A DNA stretch of 64,000 nt from positions 2,347,501 to 2,411,500 of the forward strand of contig WPIO01000014.1 in the NCBI GenBank assembly GCA_009760855.2, read 5' to 3'. Shown here piece by piece: positions 1-14,652 of the stretch. Both the position numbers and the translations under genes were made by a program. Under the pieces are notes generated by a model. The model was not told the origin of the DNA and ran no database searches. It was given only the letters and a program-made list of their open reading frames with translations. Each line of letters opens with the position of its first letter. The stretch's first letter is position 1. This stretch comes from Cristatella mucedo. Taxonomy: Eukaryota > Bryozoa > Phylactolaemata > Cristatellidae.

Positions 1-125
1 CGCAACAAAGAGAAAGTGGGAAGCATAGCAGAGTCAGGAGAGCAGTTGAGGTAGCAAGTAGCATAGAAGTAGCAGCTCAGGACCCGCTGAAAATGATGAG
101 CCACAGTCAGCAGTAGGAGAGTAGT
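1..125 (+). repeat. Dispersed repeat, 3' part (copy 1)
   Basis: This sequence matches 38765-38884 almost base for base (shared words such as GGAAGCATAGCAGAGTCAGG) and, more weakly, 1200-1290. It is therefore the right-hand part of an interspersed repeat that starts before the window. Class unknown; see the fuller copy at 38350-38884. Confidence 0.75.
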
Positions 126-734
126 TGTCGTTGCACGAAGACCATAACTACCATGGTGCTCGACTAAGCAACATTCCATGTCATCGATCACTAGATCTTG
201 CTGAAGAGACCGAACTAAGTACACCTAATCTAACCCATGCATAGCCAGTGGAGTTACCAAGGGTCAGACCTTGGTCTACCAGTTGTTTTCTGAACAGGTC
301 GCACCTCTTAAGCAGATAATTCGGGTCCATAACATTGGCAATCACTTGCCGATGTTATGCGCCCGAATTATGCCGAGGACACTCAGCTCTACTTATAATG
401 CAAACGCTCTAAGCGTGTGTTTTGTCTATTGAAAATCTGTAGTCCTGTCTTGCAGCAGACATGCTGCCTTGGATGTCAAAATACTATCTACAATTAAACA
501 GTGATAAGAACTGAACTTATACTCTACAGAGGCACATAGCATATAGCAAGAATCCGGGACGTTCAACCTCAAATCTGTGGAAGTAAACGAAACCAACGTC
601 TAGTGCTCATCCTCGAAGAGTCATCTTGATGAAAATAAGACTTTCGATAAATTGATTCATTTGACTGCTTTTTTAAGTCCATCATTGGATCTTAGCCCTG
701 AAAAGAGGTGCTTGCATTTTACTATTCTGGCAAA
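126..734. other. No recognisable feature
   Basis: AT-rich sequence with no long open frame and no repeat signature that I recognise. It lies beyond the 3' end of the minus-strand DMTF1-like gene. Confidence 0.5.
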
Positions 735-842
735 AGGTTTGACTCCCTCTGCAGGCGATTCTTTATTGCCTGATGCAAGCTGGGTTAACGCCACACATGT
801 TTTTCAGCTGCTATGTAAATGAGGATGTTGAATCAGCTGACC
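735..842 (+). repeat. Degenerate SINE (family A), 3' body
   Basis: Contains the family-A body words: GGCGATTCTTTATTGCC, a GCAAGC segment, GCTGCTATGTAAATGAGG and GTTGAATCAGCTGACC. The tRNA-like head is not recognisable here. Confidence 0.55.
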
Positions 843-1094
843 TTCACTTTTACATATTCGTTCGTCCTCCATCGAGATGGATGAACAAATACACTGGATA
901 ACCAAGGGTCTTGCTAGCTTCCTGGTCCTCCTAAGGTAAGACTACTATTATTCATTTTAGTTTTGGGTTGCTAAAAGATGTCAACAAGCCCCATACAATC
1001 CTCAATTTGGCCACTAGATTGGTCTTTACATCCGAGGAATTCTGCTACTTGCCTCCTTTGCTAAATGAGTTGTGTTGGCTTTTTAATGTAAAGT

Positions 1095-1295
1095 GTCTCC
1101 TGTAAATCCACAAGGACTAAGTGGGTGTTACGCAGGAAAGTTTTCTATAGTGCATTCAAAGCATGTTGGCTTTCAGTACGCCAGCAGACGTCAACTCATG
1201 CAACACAGAAAGTGAGAAGCATAGCTGAGTCAGGGGGTCAGTCGAGGAATTGAGTAGCATGGAAGTAGCAGGTGAGAAGATGTCGCATAAGAATT
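1095..1295 (+). repeat. Dispersed repeat (copy 2), diverged
   Basis: Parallels 38655-38830: CACAAGGACTAAGTGGGTG, then GTTACGCAGGA, a TATAG..GCA segment, GGCTTTC.GTACGC and AAAGTGAGAAGCATAGC follow in the same order. It is an older copy of the repeat that also begins the window and interrupts the viral block. Confidence 0.6.
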
Positions 1296-1299
1296 TTGG

Positions 1300-2229
1300 A
1301 AGTGAGTTCTTCAGTCTAGGACTTGCAGTGCAAAAGCTTCTGTTGCAAACGATCTTAAAGCATAAGAATCGAACAGTTAATTTATTGTCCATAGAGGATC
1401 TGAGGAGGCTGAAACTACTGCCGAAGCTCAGCTAGGTATGAAGATGCCAGCAATGGTGGGCATTTTGGATAAGAATTTTGCTCAATATCCGTTGGTCAAC
1501 CGGGAGCCATTGTAGTTCCTTCAGCAAAGGAGACACACGGCTGAACCTCTGGGAATTTTTGATCAACCTTGCAGCTCTATTCATCCCCAAGTGCCCAGCC
1601 CAGCCAAAACGGAATTTGCAGTCGTCCAACCTAGACAGAACGAGTTAGCTAGTTCGATTTTTCGCAAACCACCATGGTAGACAGTCACTAATCTTGGAAA
1701 AGGGATCAAACTTACTGAGTAGCCATGGAAGCAGTCTTTTTAATGAAGCTTAAAAACTTTTAAACATACAAAAACAACTAATTTCCGAGCACACGCTGAC
1801 GGTTGCACTATAAGCATCGCCAAATAAACAAACAAAATCTCGTAGGTTGAATCAGTATGGCTACACGTGTCATCAAATATCCCGGAGCAATATTTTCAGC
1901 AATCGAGGTCATGTATAGCAATAGTGATCTCGCTTTCTAATATTTGCTCCGTCTTGCGCTTCGAGCCCGCCCCCTCCCCAGCGCTCTCCTCCGGACCCTT
2001 TTTTGGCGCTGGTTCGCTGCACACTGTCTCCACCTTGCTCGTCCATGGCGCCAGCAAGCGACTCACCGCCCGGCCATCCTCAATATCAGAAATGAATTAC
2101 TACAGTCATGTGGACATCCTCAATATAAGAAATAAATTACTACAGTCATGTGGAAGCAAACTTGAACTCACATGTCAAATTTTTCGTTGATCCATGAAAT
2201 ATTGGCTAAGCTATTGGTTTACATGGCAC
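1300..2229. other. No recognisable gene
   Basis: Only short open frames. At 2070-2150 a short direct repeat is present (two copies of a segment containing CATCCTCAATAT and TTACTACAGTCATGTGGA), too short to classify. Confidence 0.4.
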
Positions 2230-2412
2230 AAATGGTGAGCCGTGATGGCACACTAGGTAAGGCGGTTGCTTTCACGACCTCGGTCCCGAGGTCGTGGGTT
2301 CGATTCCTGCGGTGGGCGATTCTTTATCGCCACTGCAAGCGGTGGTGATAGCCGTAAAAGCTCTTCTGTCACTATACAAAAAGAGGCTGTTTAATCAGCT
2401 AGGATTTTTTTT
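2230..2412 (+). repeat. tRNA-derived SINE (family A)
   Basis: A tRNA-like head has a box-A-like segment (GGCACACTAGGTAAGGCGG) and a box B (GGTTCGATTCC). The body follows: GGGCGATTCTTTATCGCC, GCAAGCGGTGGTGATAGCC, and a tail ending GAGGCTGTTTAATCAGCTAG then AT-rich. Near-identical copies lie at 14700-14870 and 32458-32606, so this is a recently active SINE family. Confidence 0.85.
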
Positions 2413-2834
2413 AAATAAACGAAGCTGTTTAAAAGCCGAAAGCATGCACCTCAACAATCTTCAAACATGTACCTCGAAGTACCCATGTTTAACAAGTTGG
2501 GACACTAAGTCACATACGATGCTGAGATCGGTAAACGTTTTTATTTGTAGATGGTTCGGGTTTCTACCTGGTAGGACATGGTTTGCATTATTATCTTTTT
2601 CTCTTACTTTGAATTGTCAAAATTTCCCATGCTACTTCTAACATGTTTTCAGTTGAAAGGCACCGTAAGCAAATATTCGATCGTTGGATAAACTGCCCCC
2701 ATTTTTATCGATATGTACCCTTAATACTTCAGCCACCATCTTTTACTGCCAATTTTACACTAGTTACTTTCTCAACTGTCCCTGATATTCAATTATTCGT
2801 CTCCCTTTTTATCTGTCGTGTGAGACGAAAGCTT

Positions 2835-2968
2835 TTAGCTCACTGATAAAGCTCCAGCATAAAAGTGCCTAATGAAGCCTGGTGGTTTTTTGGAATTGAA
2901 AATGGTGGATACAGAGTTAATACTCTCGGTATCAGAAGAAATGCCCCTCATATTTGCCATGCAGGATG
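2835..2968 (-). CDS. DMTF1: DMTF1-like terminal exon (tentative)
   Basis: Acceptor GGTATAGCAG, stop at 2835-2837. It encodes ISSDTESINSVSTI, loosely like human SDVIDTESVLPLTTL near the C-terminus. The acceptor touches a LINE tail (2970-3075), so it could be an exonised repeat boundary or a chance frame. Confidence 0.4.
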
Positions 2969-5900
2969 CTGCTATACCACTAACCATTCGATCGCACTTT
3001 CTTTGCAGCAAATGTAAAGTGCATAGAAAAGAGAATGAGTTCTCTGAGGGCGCTATATCAAATGTATTATTATTAGTAGTAGTATCATTACCTCCATTAA
3101 TGTAGATCCATCTCGTCCACACGAGAATGCTATTTCACACAAGGCTACATGATAAATCATTTAATAGGCCCCGATGCGCTATTTTGAATTGAGCAGCTCT
3201 GCTGCCGACAGAAGCAGCAAGTTATATAATCTGTCATGGCATCGCACGAGCATCTTCCCGTTAGGCAGCAAATTCAGTTTGCCACTCCTGGCGGTTTATA
3301 GAAGTCGCACAAAGCATCAGAACGTAAACTCGCGGCTCTTTATTTTTACCGATGATAATGCAGGCGTCTGCATACGTCCACTCAAATATACACACAGCCC
3401 ATTTCCACATGCAAGCTCATCAAGCAGTCACACCATCGCAGTAACACTGCTGTACGGCAAAGCACTTGACACAGCAGCTAATCGCAGGGCTCGTGGAACA
3501 TATATGCCCTTACACTTTAAGTTCCTCCTTGCATGCTGACAATAGCCTCCCAAAGACCAACTTACCGGATAATGAAGACATGTGCATCAAACTCTGATTG
3601 CCGACGACTGCGTTCGGCGGCCCACTCACAGTCAGACTGTCATCCCTGCTGACATCAGCCATATCCTACATAGGAAGTCGGAGATACGTAGTCACTTGCA
3701 CCGTCGGCATATGCATTTGTACGACGGACTGAATCGGGATCTCTTACCCGAGACCTCTTTAACAGCATGCCTATCTCCCAACAACTACCAGGCTACATAG
3801 ACTTTTGAACCAGGTTATACCTGTGCCAATGCTACATAAATGAAAGACAGAGTGAAATTACAGCTTAGTAAACCGGCCATTAATAAGAAAAGTGGAAAGT
3901 CGTAATCTGCTTTATAATTTGATGCCGCACTGTTCCTAGAACGGGAAGGCATGCAAAGCAGACAAGTCTCATCGTGTATCTTAGAACCAGGTGACTATTA
4001 AGTGTCGACTCTCTGCTTTAAACTTCTCAGTAGCTTGGATTTTACATCGACCTTCTGCACATATTATTTCGGAAACCGGGAAGCTCTACAGAAAATCTCA
4101 TGTTCAAAAAATAAGCAGAAGCTAAAAGAGTTCTTGCAATGGCAAATTCAAAGCTAGCGATAGATCGAAGGCTTATTGCTAGCATTGTCTCACGACCCAA
4201 TACCAGTCATTGTAGTTTTCTACACCAAAACATAGTAGACGACAGTCGACAGCCACAGAGTCCTCATCTAAAGACTAGAATATGCATTTGAATTGTATTT
4301 CTTCTTTTTTTTTGGCGATGCTTGCCTTTAACGATCAAGGTCAATATGAATGTATTTGATGGCCGAGGTCGTGGGCTCGAGCCCCGTAGAATATGTGAAG
4401 CAACTGAATAAAGGTTTCAGTTCTCTTAGGGGGCTATACAAAGGAAATATATTTTTTCTATTCTGTCACATTAGTATTTGCACCCGTGCTTAAAACGGTC
4501 TACGATAAATTTCAAATTCATTAAATTAGAATAGTCACATTAACAAATTCTAGTGCACATGGCCTCTGATGTCAAAGGGCGCACACTGCAGGCAAAGCAA
4601 AAACCGGCTCTGGGCTCCAATCCGGGCACAAGTACAAGGTACCTTCTTTACATCTTTCTTTTGCAAAAAGACTATTATTGGAGCTTACAAGCATACTGGC
4701 TGCTATTGCCTTACCTCGACACTCAATCCAGAACTGTCTTCGAGCATCTCTAAATGGTCGTTTTCCGGATTCTGCAGTGTCCCTGCAAATATGTAAGAGT
4801 GTTGATTAAGTAACTAGAGAATTAAAATTGGCAAGTAATACACTGTGGTAAATACATTGGAACAACGGAGCATCTACAAAATCCACGCGGGCCGAACTAA
4901 GATTCCCCTCTAAACATCTGCACGTACCATTACTTCGCATCCGGCAGGCGCCATCGTGTCCTTCGTCGTCACTATGGTCGCCTTCCCCAATGTTACTTGC
5001 GGCTACCATCATATTTCGGTGGGCAATGGCTAGGTCAAGGTCTGCTCGTGACGAGTGCTGGTTGTTGGGCAATGCTGGCATAGCCTGACAGCTCAGCCGT
5101 GTCTATCAACCAGACAAGTATGGAGAAATTACGGCAGCAGTCAAAAGAACACATGCAACGTTTAATATTTAAAGTAAAGAAAAGGTTAGCCGACCATACA
5201 GCCTCGTTTACAAAGCAGCAGAAGAGTATTGACGGCTCTCACCACTGCTTGCAGTGGGCAATAAAGGATGCAGCATGGCTCCATAATTTGGTTTGCGAAA
5301 TTTTGAGGATGCTACCCTTGGGCTAAGACCTTACTACAAGTCTTACTACATTGCTTAACTAAGGTTTCCCCTTTACGATATCAACACACTACAAGATGTA
5401 ATTTTGTAATATCTTACATTATTCTAATTGAAAACACCTAGTTTATTTATTATTGTAACCAAGAAGTATACTTTTCGGTCAGTATGTCGTTGCACCCTGC
5501 ACTACAGCTAACGAATGATTTGGCTTTGGCTTGGAAAGAAAATCACAAAGCCCCGATCATGAAATACAAATGACAGAATAATACGTATGCAACATGTTGC
5601 ATACAGTGCAACACACAGCACAATGGCCATAGCATATGCACAATTGTTTCCTTCGCAAACAAAAATCGGTGAAGCAATCCCTTTCAATCGTGATTATGCC
5701 ATAAGGCAGGGAAGGCTAGGAATAGATGAGCTATCGAACTTCAAGCTGCTATGAACAACAGCTGTTTGAAACATTTAACATTCAAACTGCAGGCAGACTG
5801 CAGGACGCATGGCTTTCTAAAACGGGAGACCGTAGCACATGCTCCAAAAATATATGCATTAGAACATATGCTCGAAAATGCACGCATTGGTAATGCACAA

Positions 5901-8900
5901 CTGGTTTTCCATCTTCAAGATTTGATCTTCTAAGTGGTAGAAGGATGGCCCTAGATGATCCCTAGGTGTGTTGCTACACCAGGATTACACGGGAAGTCCT
6001 AGTATGAACAAGCTACCTTTTGCAACTACTCTTCCATTGACAGGAATACACGACGAATTGTTGGTACATCACAATTTTGATGTTCTGAAGAACTGGCAAG
6101 CTTTCAAACTTCGGGCCATGCAGTGAATGTGTAGTCAGTCTGAGTGGCAACCAGAATAACAAGGGCATTCTACCTATGCATGCATACTATTCTGGCTAAT
6201 CTTCATAAATTTGAGGCATTAAAGGCTTTCAAACAAAGACGATGACACTAACAAACTATTCACTGGTCTTCGGATTCCATCTGCTCTGTCTCTGTTAGCT
6301 GGATTCGGAGCCGAATTTAGAAAAATGGTTTAGCCCTAACACTATTTCCCAATTATGGCCAGCAAGTCGATATTTCTCAAAACTCTTCTGACCCTCATGA
6401 TTGAGTAGCTAAGCCAACTATAGTAGGTTTGTGCAACCACAAGCAATGCCCTTTGTGCTTTCAGATTAGCACCTTAACTCTCAATGAGAGTGAGACCACA
6501 TATAGTTCTGGATGCCATAGTAATTTTTCATCACATGTCCCCCATGGTCATCAAATCCATTTGGACCCTTGCACCATAAACCGAAATGCAACAGAGGGCG
6601 ACCTCTTTGACACGAGCATATACATAGAATGACCAAAGCAATATTGCACGATGATGTGATACCCAACGGCCCAACCTGAGAAAAAAAATGTGGGGCACTC
6701 ACATGAGTAGGCATGGGCCCTGAGCTGGAATTAACATTGTTATTTCTTGTTGCAATGATAATATTCGATGCTGAAAATGAAGCCGAAACTGTTCTGGGCT
6801 CGGCATGCAGTGATTGAGCTGATGATGTCATCAGATAAGTGGCCCCAGAAGTATCTCTAGCCGTACAGTCAGATGCAGACGACACCGCGATACCAGGTGG
6901 GAGTACTTCGTAGTGGAAAGCTGCATCTGAGTCCTCATCACCACCGACAACAGTGCACGATGTACCTGTAACATAATGCTCCAATTTATAGACCTGCAAC
7001 ACAAGCAATTTGTCTTTCATCTTTGCTGAAGATCGCCAAAGTAAAATTTGCATGGTCCGACTTCGAATGACCAACTTCACGACCCAGGTTGTGGGTTCGA
7101 GTGCTGCAGTGAGTGATTATGTATTGCCATTGCAAGAAGTGGTGACAACTGCTAAGGCTCTCCTGCTGCTATAAAAAGGAGGCTGCTAAATCAGCTATTC
7201 TTAATTTTTGGAGCCCGAATTCCTCCGATGTTCATGATGCCCTTTGATGATCTTAGCCTAGATCCTTCCTATCTTGCTAGTTAAAGAACCAGCAAACAAA
7301 TATTTGTAAAACCATAAAAATATTGCATAAACACAAACACCCTATAAAAAAGGCAACATCAGATAAAAAGCAAAGAAAAGGTTCAAATATAAACACCAGC
7401 CAGCATCAGGGCCTATGATTACACTTTGCTAGCACCATACCAAGTGGTACCATGAATTCAAATGAAGACCATCCGACCCACAGCAAGACGAAATGCACGA
7501 AGTCAACATACCAAACCAACAAGCTTACATCTTTTTAAATAATTGCATGACAAACATTGGCAATGTTTGAAGAGGACTGCAATGTGTGGTTCAAGTTAAG
7601 CAGCTAGAAAGTCTTCTAATAAGCCCAGGGCAGGTCGTCTCACAATTAAAACAAGTGCGTTGACAATTTCTGCATAATTACAGGCTATCTCTCCGACATC
7701 TGATCAGCTCACGAATGCATTCACACACACCAAGACCCAAAGACAGACTAGGAGCAGAGCTTCAACCAAGTGCCCAGACCAAGTCTTCAACAAGTAGCAT
7801 CAGTCAGGAAATTTCAACAGATTTCAGTCCATAATTATATCAAGATATACGACCAGTTTGTTGTCACACTTGGCAGCATTAACAAAAAACGTTAAGTTGG
7901 TTATCGAGTTAGGACAGTAAGAGGCTCGGGCTTTCAAGGGGCACACAGCAGCCTCTTTAGTAGTCACAGTAAATTTGGTTTTAGTTTCAGACAGGATAGC
8001 CACGGAATAGACTGAATAGCACCCATACTTGACTTGAACGTTACATGCCGAATAGCATATAGTTGGATCAGAGAAATATCTTTGGCTCAAAAGCTCTCCT
8101 GGTGAGAACACATAAAGCTCAACGGTTGGTAGATCTAGCCCCGGTTAAGCAGAATGGGTGGCCAACTACTGTAATGTTCCAATCGGAGCAAAGATTTTTC
8201 ATTAATATTATTTGAAAACTGGCACCCAGCCATCAGCCAGGAGCTTGCTACAGTGAAATAGGCATGGCTGGAAGCAGCTTGAAGATTATTGCTTGAGATT
8301 CACAGGCCGAGACCTACGACTTGATCCAATGCAAAAGTATTTGCAAAATTGCTTTACATTGATTGCACTGCTTACTGAGATAACCAATTTTCGAGACATC
8401 TCTGGCATAATGCTAAAACAACCCAATCTGTTCCGGTACGACTGGCCATGCTCACGCAAGAGCTACTGCTTGCTCACTGGTACAAACTTCCATTAGTCGC
8501 GGTCCTCACAAGCAACTGGATTACGCCAGAATTCGAGAACATTAGCTTCGTTCATGGCACTGGTAGCTATGACATGTCTTCCTTGTCCAAACTTAGATTG
8601 TGGATGAAGGATTACACCAGCTTTACCCTCCATGAATTAGTCTCAGCAACATCAGATTCACTCAAAATTTTTCAGGTGGCATGAGTATCAAGCCAAAAAA
8701 AAAGAGATTATCCTAAAATGAAATCTGATCTGAAGTACATAATAATGAGACAGGATGGCTTTAAGTAGGCACACGTGCTATATTCCAGTTATGCAAATCT
8801 AACCAGTTGCATTCATAAAAGCAGAAGATGGCTCCAAAAAAGCACTAACGTGTGTGTTTGTTGAACTGATGCTACAAAGAGCTTACCACAGACAGTAAAA

Positions 8901-11900
8901 TTAATTTTAACAAAAATCATCAGGCAAAGAAAAATTAAAGGTAACTACTATTCATGAAAAAAGTTAGTTCAACATACAGATATATTTGCATATCGGTACT
9001 AGATGGCCCTAGGGGTTCACTTGAGTGAAAGACTAATCTTCTCTTCGTTTCATTGATACTGAGAGCAGTGTGTCGACTGTGTGGATTGCTGCTAGCACCC
9101 TACACAGTAAAATAGCTCGTTAAATACTCAAACCAATTTGGCTTTTAAACAGTTCACTATAATATGCATGACCCTGTTGGGATACACATTGACAAGCAGT
9201 TCTCTGGTTAGCAAAACGGTTGTGTAAGGAATTAAACTGAGAAACATTATTCTTGCTGCCATCTATAGCAGTATAGAAAACCCACACAGCCAACATAGCC
9301 ATACCACATGTAATCCTGTATAAGCTCCTAGCAAAGTTCTACAGCAATTGTATGCATTAGTTATATTCAAAAAATGTCACTCAAGCAGTTAACTGCCTTC
9401 TTCCTAATACTATGCCTTACAGTGTAAAGCATCAATCGTGAATTGTACACGGGCAGTGGAAAAAAGAGTAACAGGCAAGCTCCCAACTCATGTGCTACAG
9501 AACATGCATGACAACTGAGCAATCTTACCGTCTGATAATTCAAGAGGCAAAGAGACTGACACTATGTTCGCATGAGCTGATCGCAGGGGCGTCAACCGCA
9601 CTGGGCTGGTTTTCAATAACCGAGTACATTGGCCATGCATAGCAGCCAGACTGCTCACCAGATCTGAAAAATCACATCTCTCGCACGAGCTGCATAGATA
9701 TATGTGTGTGCTCACGTGCATGCGTGTGTATTTGCGCGCCAAATAGAAATGTCTCCTCAGTCCATTAGGGTATCTCCAAGCACCAGCTGTGCGAGCACAA
9801 TCATGTAGATGCTCACTGCTAACCTTTGAATGGCAGGATCTGGTAATGAGTGACGTGTCGCTTCAGGTTCCACCATTTCCCTCTTAGCCACTGGGGCGAG
9901 CGAACACTACATAAGAGGAAACGAGAAATACTGCTCTTGGTAATGCACTAGATAGAAGATGGTTGCAGTTGAAAAGTCGTCCTAGTCACCAACCTGGGCC
10001 AATCCCTAGCAAGTTCAACCCAATCAACGTCTGCCTCATCTTGGACGGCAAGAGTCATAATTCTACAAAAAATTAAAATGCAGCACTTACTAGCACAAGG
10101 GTCACTAGCACAATTGCAGGAAAGAGTAGAGATATTAGTACAAACACAAACGGACTTTCCTGTCTAAGAGTCGTTCATGACTAGACCAACCTTATCACCT
10201 CAGTGACAGCTGTTGCAACTGGTACTATGGTCCCTCAAAGCAACGGTAAATTGTATGATCTCATAACCCTCACTTATCCCAAGTCACCCCAGGATGAAGA
10301 AGTGGTATTTTCTGCTTGTCATTCATGAGTCCCAAGCAAGGCGACCTGCAAGCTGCCTAAATCACGTGATTATGCTATACTCGGAAACATTACCCATGGA
10401 ACATGCTTTTGGAGCCAGGCTCCAATGTCTACGAAAGTTGCAGTTATGCTTAAGCTAATACAGGCAGTTGTATTAGTCGTTTGAGCAGAGATGAACCAGT
10501 GAGCAACTGGTAAATTTATAGGCCAGCAATCGAGAGGTTCCAGGTTCAATCCTGGTCTAGCACCAAGTGTTTACAATTAGATTCTGCCGAAGAAAACTTC
10601 CACAGATAAAAAATAGCTCGGCACTCTTAAATAAATAGCTGCCATTTGGAGAATCATATTAATCCAGTCACCTCAGGCACCCGTACATGTACAAGCATTA
10701 GCATCTGCTCGCCACTACCAGGAAAGTGAATGTAAAAAGGAAAGTTCGGTCGATTCAATAGTAGTATTTGTATAGCAGTAGACGTGCCTTAACGGCTATC
10801 CCCCCTTGCCATGAGCAGTACAGAATCGATTGTCAGCTGCAGGGCTCGAACCGAGGGCCTGGGTTGTGCGTGCAAGCACATGACCCAAGACCCGTGGCTA
10901 AGACGAATGAAGGGCAGTGAATGAAAACAGCTTTCTTGAAGTTTGCAATGCAGTCCAAGAACGGCACAAGCCGAGCGACCTATCTTCTGGACCAAAGGTA
11001 TCAAATCTAACCTATATATATAAACGCTGGTGCAAAGCACACTATCCATTTAATCTGATGGCTGACATGGGTAGAAACAATTCTTCCTTATATCATGCTT
11101 CACAACTGCTCCTCCCAAAAGCAGCCGTCCAAAGGTGGCTGCCAATATAATCGAGCATAGCCAACACATTCGGTAAACAGTACAGAAGTGCACCAGTTTG
11201 ATAACCTGCATTGTAAAAAATACAACTATGAATAACCTATACCAGTGAAAAAATCATGGAGCGAACTAGATTTGCTTCTCTTTCAGTGTCTTGCTAATGA
11301 GTTTGTCGCGTTTGGCATATTCGTTTCGAATGCACGATGCTCCTCGGATACTTCAACCGCCCCTTGCTGTTGAGTTTGGCCAAAATCACGTTCTCGGGGA
11401 GTTTCGGCAGCGCGACACTGAGTAGCTTTCTGTGTATTTTGTTTTTCTTGTCGTTGTCTGCATTGTCAGCATTGTTAGGCATGAATTCAATGTGCTTTGT
11501 CCTCTTTTCTTCCACATTCATTGCTATCAAAGTTTAGTACTTTTCAATTTTGGTACTTTTTGATTTGGTTGTTTTTAAATGAAACTTAATTTTTAATTGA
11601 AATACAATTTACCATTTTATTTGCACGGGTCTCTTCCCATTGGTCAGCATCGGCTAGGGAATCAGCAGTGACTCCGATTTACTGAACCCAGTTAAGTAGG
11701 GATATACTTGAAAAATTATATATATGCTCATTTTGAATGTGGAATAATTATCCATATTAGTAGAGAATGTTGGGCTGATACGCCTCCTGCCAACATACAA
11801 GTACCGTGTGAAATCCCTCACTAACTTATGCACATTCGAATTCAAGTGCTGCTTAGGGTAAATGGTCCACGCGATGGTAAGCAAGTTACAGGAAGGAAAT

Positions 11901-14574
11901 CGCAGCCTGCAGTCGGTGGTCACACCCATCAGTTCTGCCTCGTGGCACAGACGGCTGATAAAAAGTGTTAGCCATACTGACCACAAGAAAATGTATGCAT
12001 TTGTTTTCTTTCTTGGAGGTTAGGGAACACCCCAACCACCCAGCCCAACCACCAACTACTCATTCACTTATCTCCCACACTCCCAGCTGGACACACTCCT
12101 CTTTCCATTCTGCTCTTGGCCTTTGATTTTTTTTACCTGAACTACCAAACAATGATTGTAACAAAAGCGTTGACTGATCCACCTGGCCTCAAACCCGACT
12201 AGCACAAACGGCAACTAAAAACAAAACAGCATCATCAATAAATAAAATTACGAGCAACTGATCAGTTATGTAGCAGCAAAAGAGACAATAAAATTGCCAG
12301 CTTCAGGACTTGAATCCACGATCTTCGTTGTGAACTCCCAGCACCTTACCACTGGGCTAAAACCCGGTAAAATCATCTCTACGGAGTATCAGCAAAGTAT
12401 GACCTGAAATGATAGCCTTGGGTCATGCCAGTAAGGTCCTCGCAATTCATGACCGGGTCGTGAATTTAACTCCTGTAGCAGACAATTCTTTATTGGCCAC
12501 TCAAAGTAGGTGAAAGCACATATGGCTCCTTTGCTGCTGTGTAAATGAGGCACTTGAATAAGCTTATCTTTACTCTTTAGCATCAAACGTAGTACCAAGT
12601 GTTTTCATCACCATTAAGCCTGCTAGGTTTTCTAAAAATCAAGGCACACAGGGCAGAAAAGGGAAATACTGCCGCCCTGCTAGACAAGATAGTGTGTCAT
12701 AAAAACAAGATACGTAGACAGGGCCTTATTGCATTTCAGAAAAAGAATAACAAGTATTTGGTATAGCAACCTAAGAAAACCGAATCTATGCATGTGCTTT
12801 AAACTAGCTTCAAGAGAAGCAATAACCAAGAGTTAATGACGAGTAAGGTATTATACTAAGACAAGCATGCAGGCATGTCAACGCCTACATACACTTCACA
12901 CTCTATTCTCGGAAATTTATAAACTGAATATACCCAGACTTATGGCCTGTGGCCACAATGTTCGACCATAGCATGTATAGACACATCAAATATCACGTAA
13001 GCAAGCAAACGGCATGCCAAACCGCTCCCATAAATTCTCAACCCACACAACCAGTAGGTAAACCCGTGAATTTTCCAATGGGAAAAAACCTTTATTTTGT
13101 TGGCTCTTGTATAAGAGGAGGGCTGTTCCCATTAAAAATTATGCTGAACATCGGTTCGTGATCAGCCTAAAGCTCTCTGCCACTCTAGTGGTAAGTCTAT
13201 GCAAACTACCTCACAATAAGCATGTGCATGAATGAATGGTTTGTTCATTTTTGTAGTAAAACAGGTTTGGTTGATTTTAGTTACAAATATTTTCTTGGAC
13301 GATGAACTTGTGGCTTAGCATTCTGTAGCCAACATGGACATTTGGGCGGGTATGCCTAAATTTCAAACGAAATAGCCATCCTAATGAATAGTCTGTCTAC
13401 CACGATTGGAGAAGAGTAATGAAATTTTTTATTTTGATGAGCAACAGAAGACATTTGCCTCATACGACAAATTCTACCGGATTGATTGACAATAGATCTA
13501 ATCGAATTTTTTCCCATCCTGATTTTGTTTTAGAGTGAACAATTTTACAACAGCTCTCAGCCTATGAGAAACTCGGGCTGACATTAGTTCAATGTAAGAG
13601 GCTGATCAGGTCATTTGCAGTGATTATTTTTTCTACGGTGCCGTTTTCGTCAAAGCTAAACACAATGCATGAAGCATGCTCATTTCGGAAACCAGAATTT
13701 GGGCATAACTGAATTCCTGTGGCACCTTCTTCGTTCAACTGAAAGCAGGCAATGCATGAAGTTGAGAGGACATTTGACCTGCAGAATGAAGTACAAACAC
13801 CGGGGAAAGTTCAATCATCCACGAATCCTTTGCCAAGAGTTCACTAAATTATGATTTTTAACAGAAAACAGACAAAAATAAAAAATACTGACTTGCCAAT
13901 CAACAGAGCATCATCCTCCTTTGTCCATTCCGTTCCACCCTTGTGCTTCCAGTTCAAGTAGTTCAGCCACTTTGCCCGACATTGTTTTTCCGACCTTGAT
14001 GCTACTTTTTCGGCCACTGACGACCACGACAGACCTTGAGTGACCTCCTCACCTGTCAACCGCATGAACCGATCGACTGGTCGATGAGAAGCTCGAGCTG
14101 CTACCACAGCTGCACTAACTCGCAGCCTACACTTGCCGAGATCACGCGCAAGATGGCTGCCATTGGTAGGGCTGTCTGTTCAAACTAACACGACCCAGAG
14201 TCCAGTCTCACTGCGACCAGTTTCCCGTTAGTTATATGACGTTCGGCTGGCCAAGCTGCTTACCCTGCCGCACACCAGCGAGCTCATACACGGCAGCGGT
14301 CAAACGTGCCTCTTCTTCGGGAAGCCATTTTCCTACGAAAGAGCAACTGTGTACTGACTTGTAGTTGCATGCACACACAGCAACAACTCGCCTGCTACCA
14401 CCGACAAAAGCACAGTCGCATGGCAAGAAATAATTCACAGGTGGACTGCGCCTCCCAGGGCTGGACAACTACTGACCCTCCTCGGTCGCTTAAAGAGTGC
14501 TCGGTAATACTACAATGCGGCGGCTAGCGGAAAGCAAAGCAACAGCAACGTCACTGCCAGGCCAGTGCCAAGGC

Positions 14575-14652
<78 letters not shown>

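Larger units (their letters stand above)
10063..13892. other. DMTF1-like intron 8
   Basis: Large intron with tRNA-like or SINE sequences at 10515-10575, 10745-10905, 12240-12367 and 12440-12575. A 78-codon minus-strand frame at 11530-11294 is Lys/Asn-rich with no recognised similarity; I do not call it a gene. Confidence 0.5.
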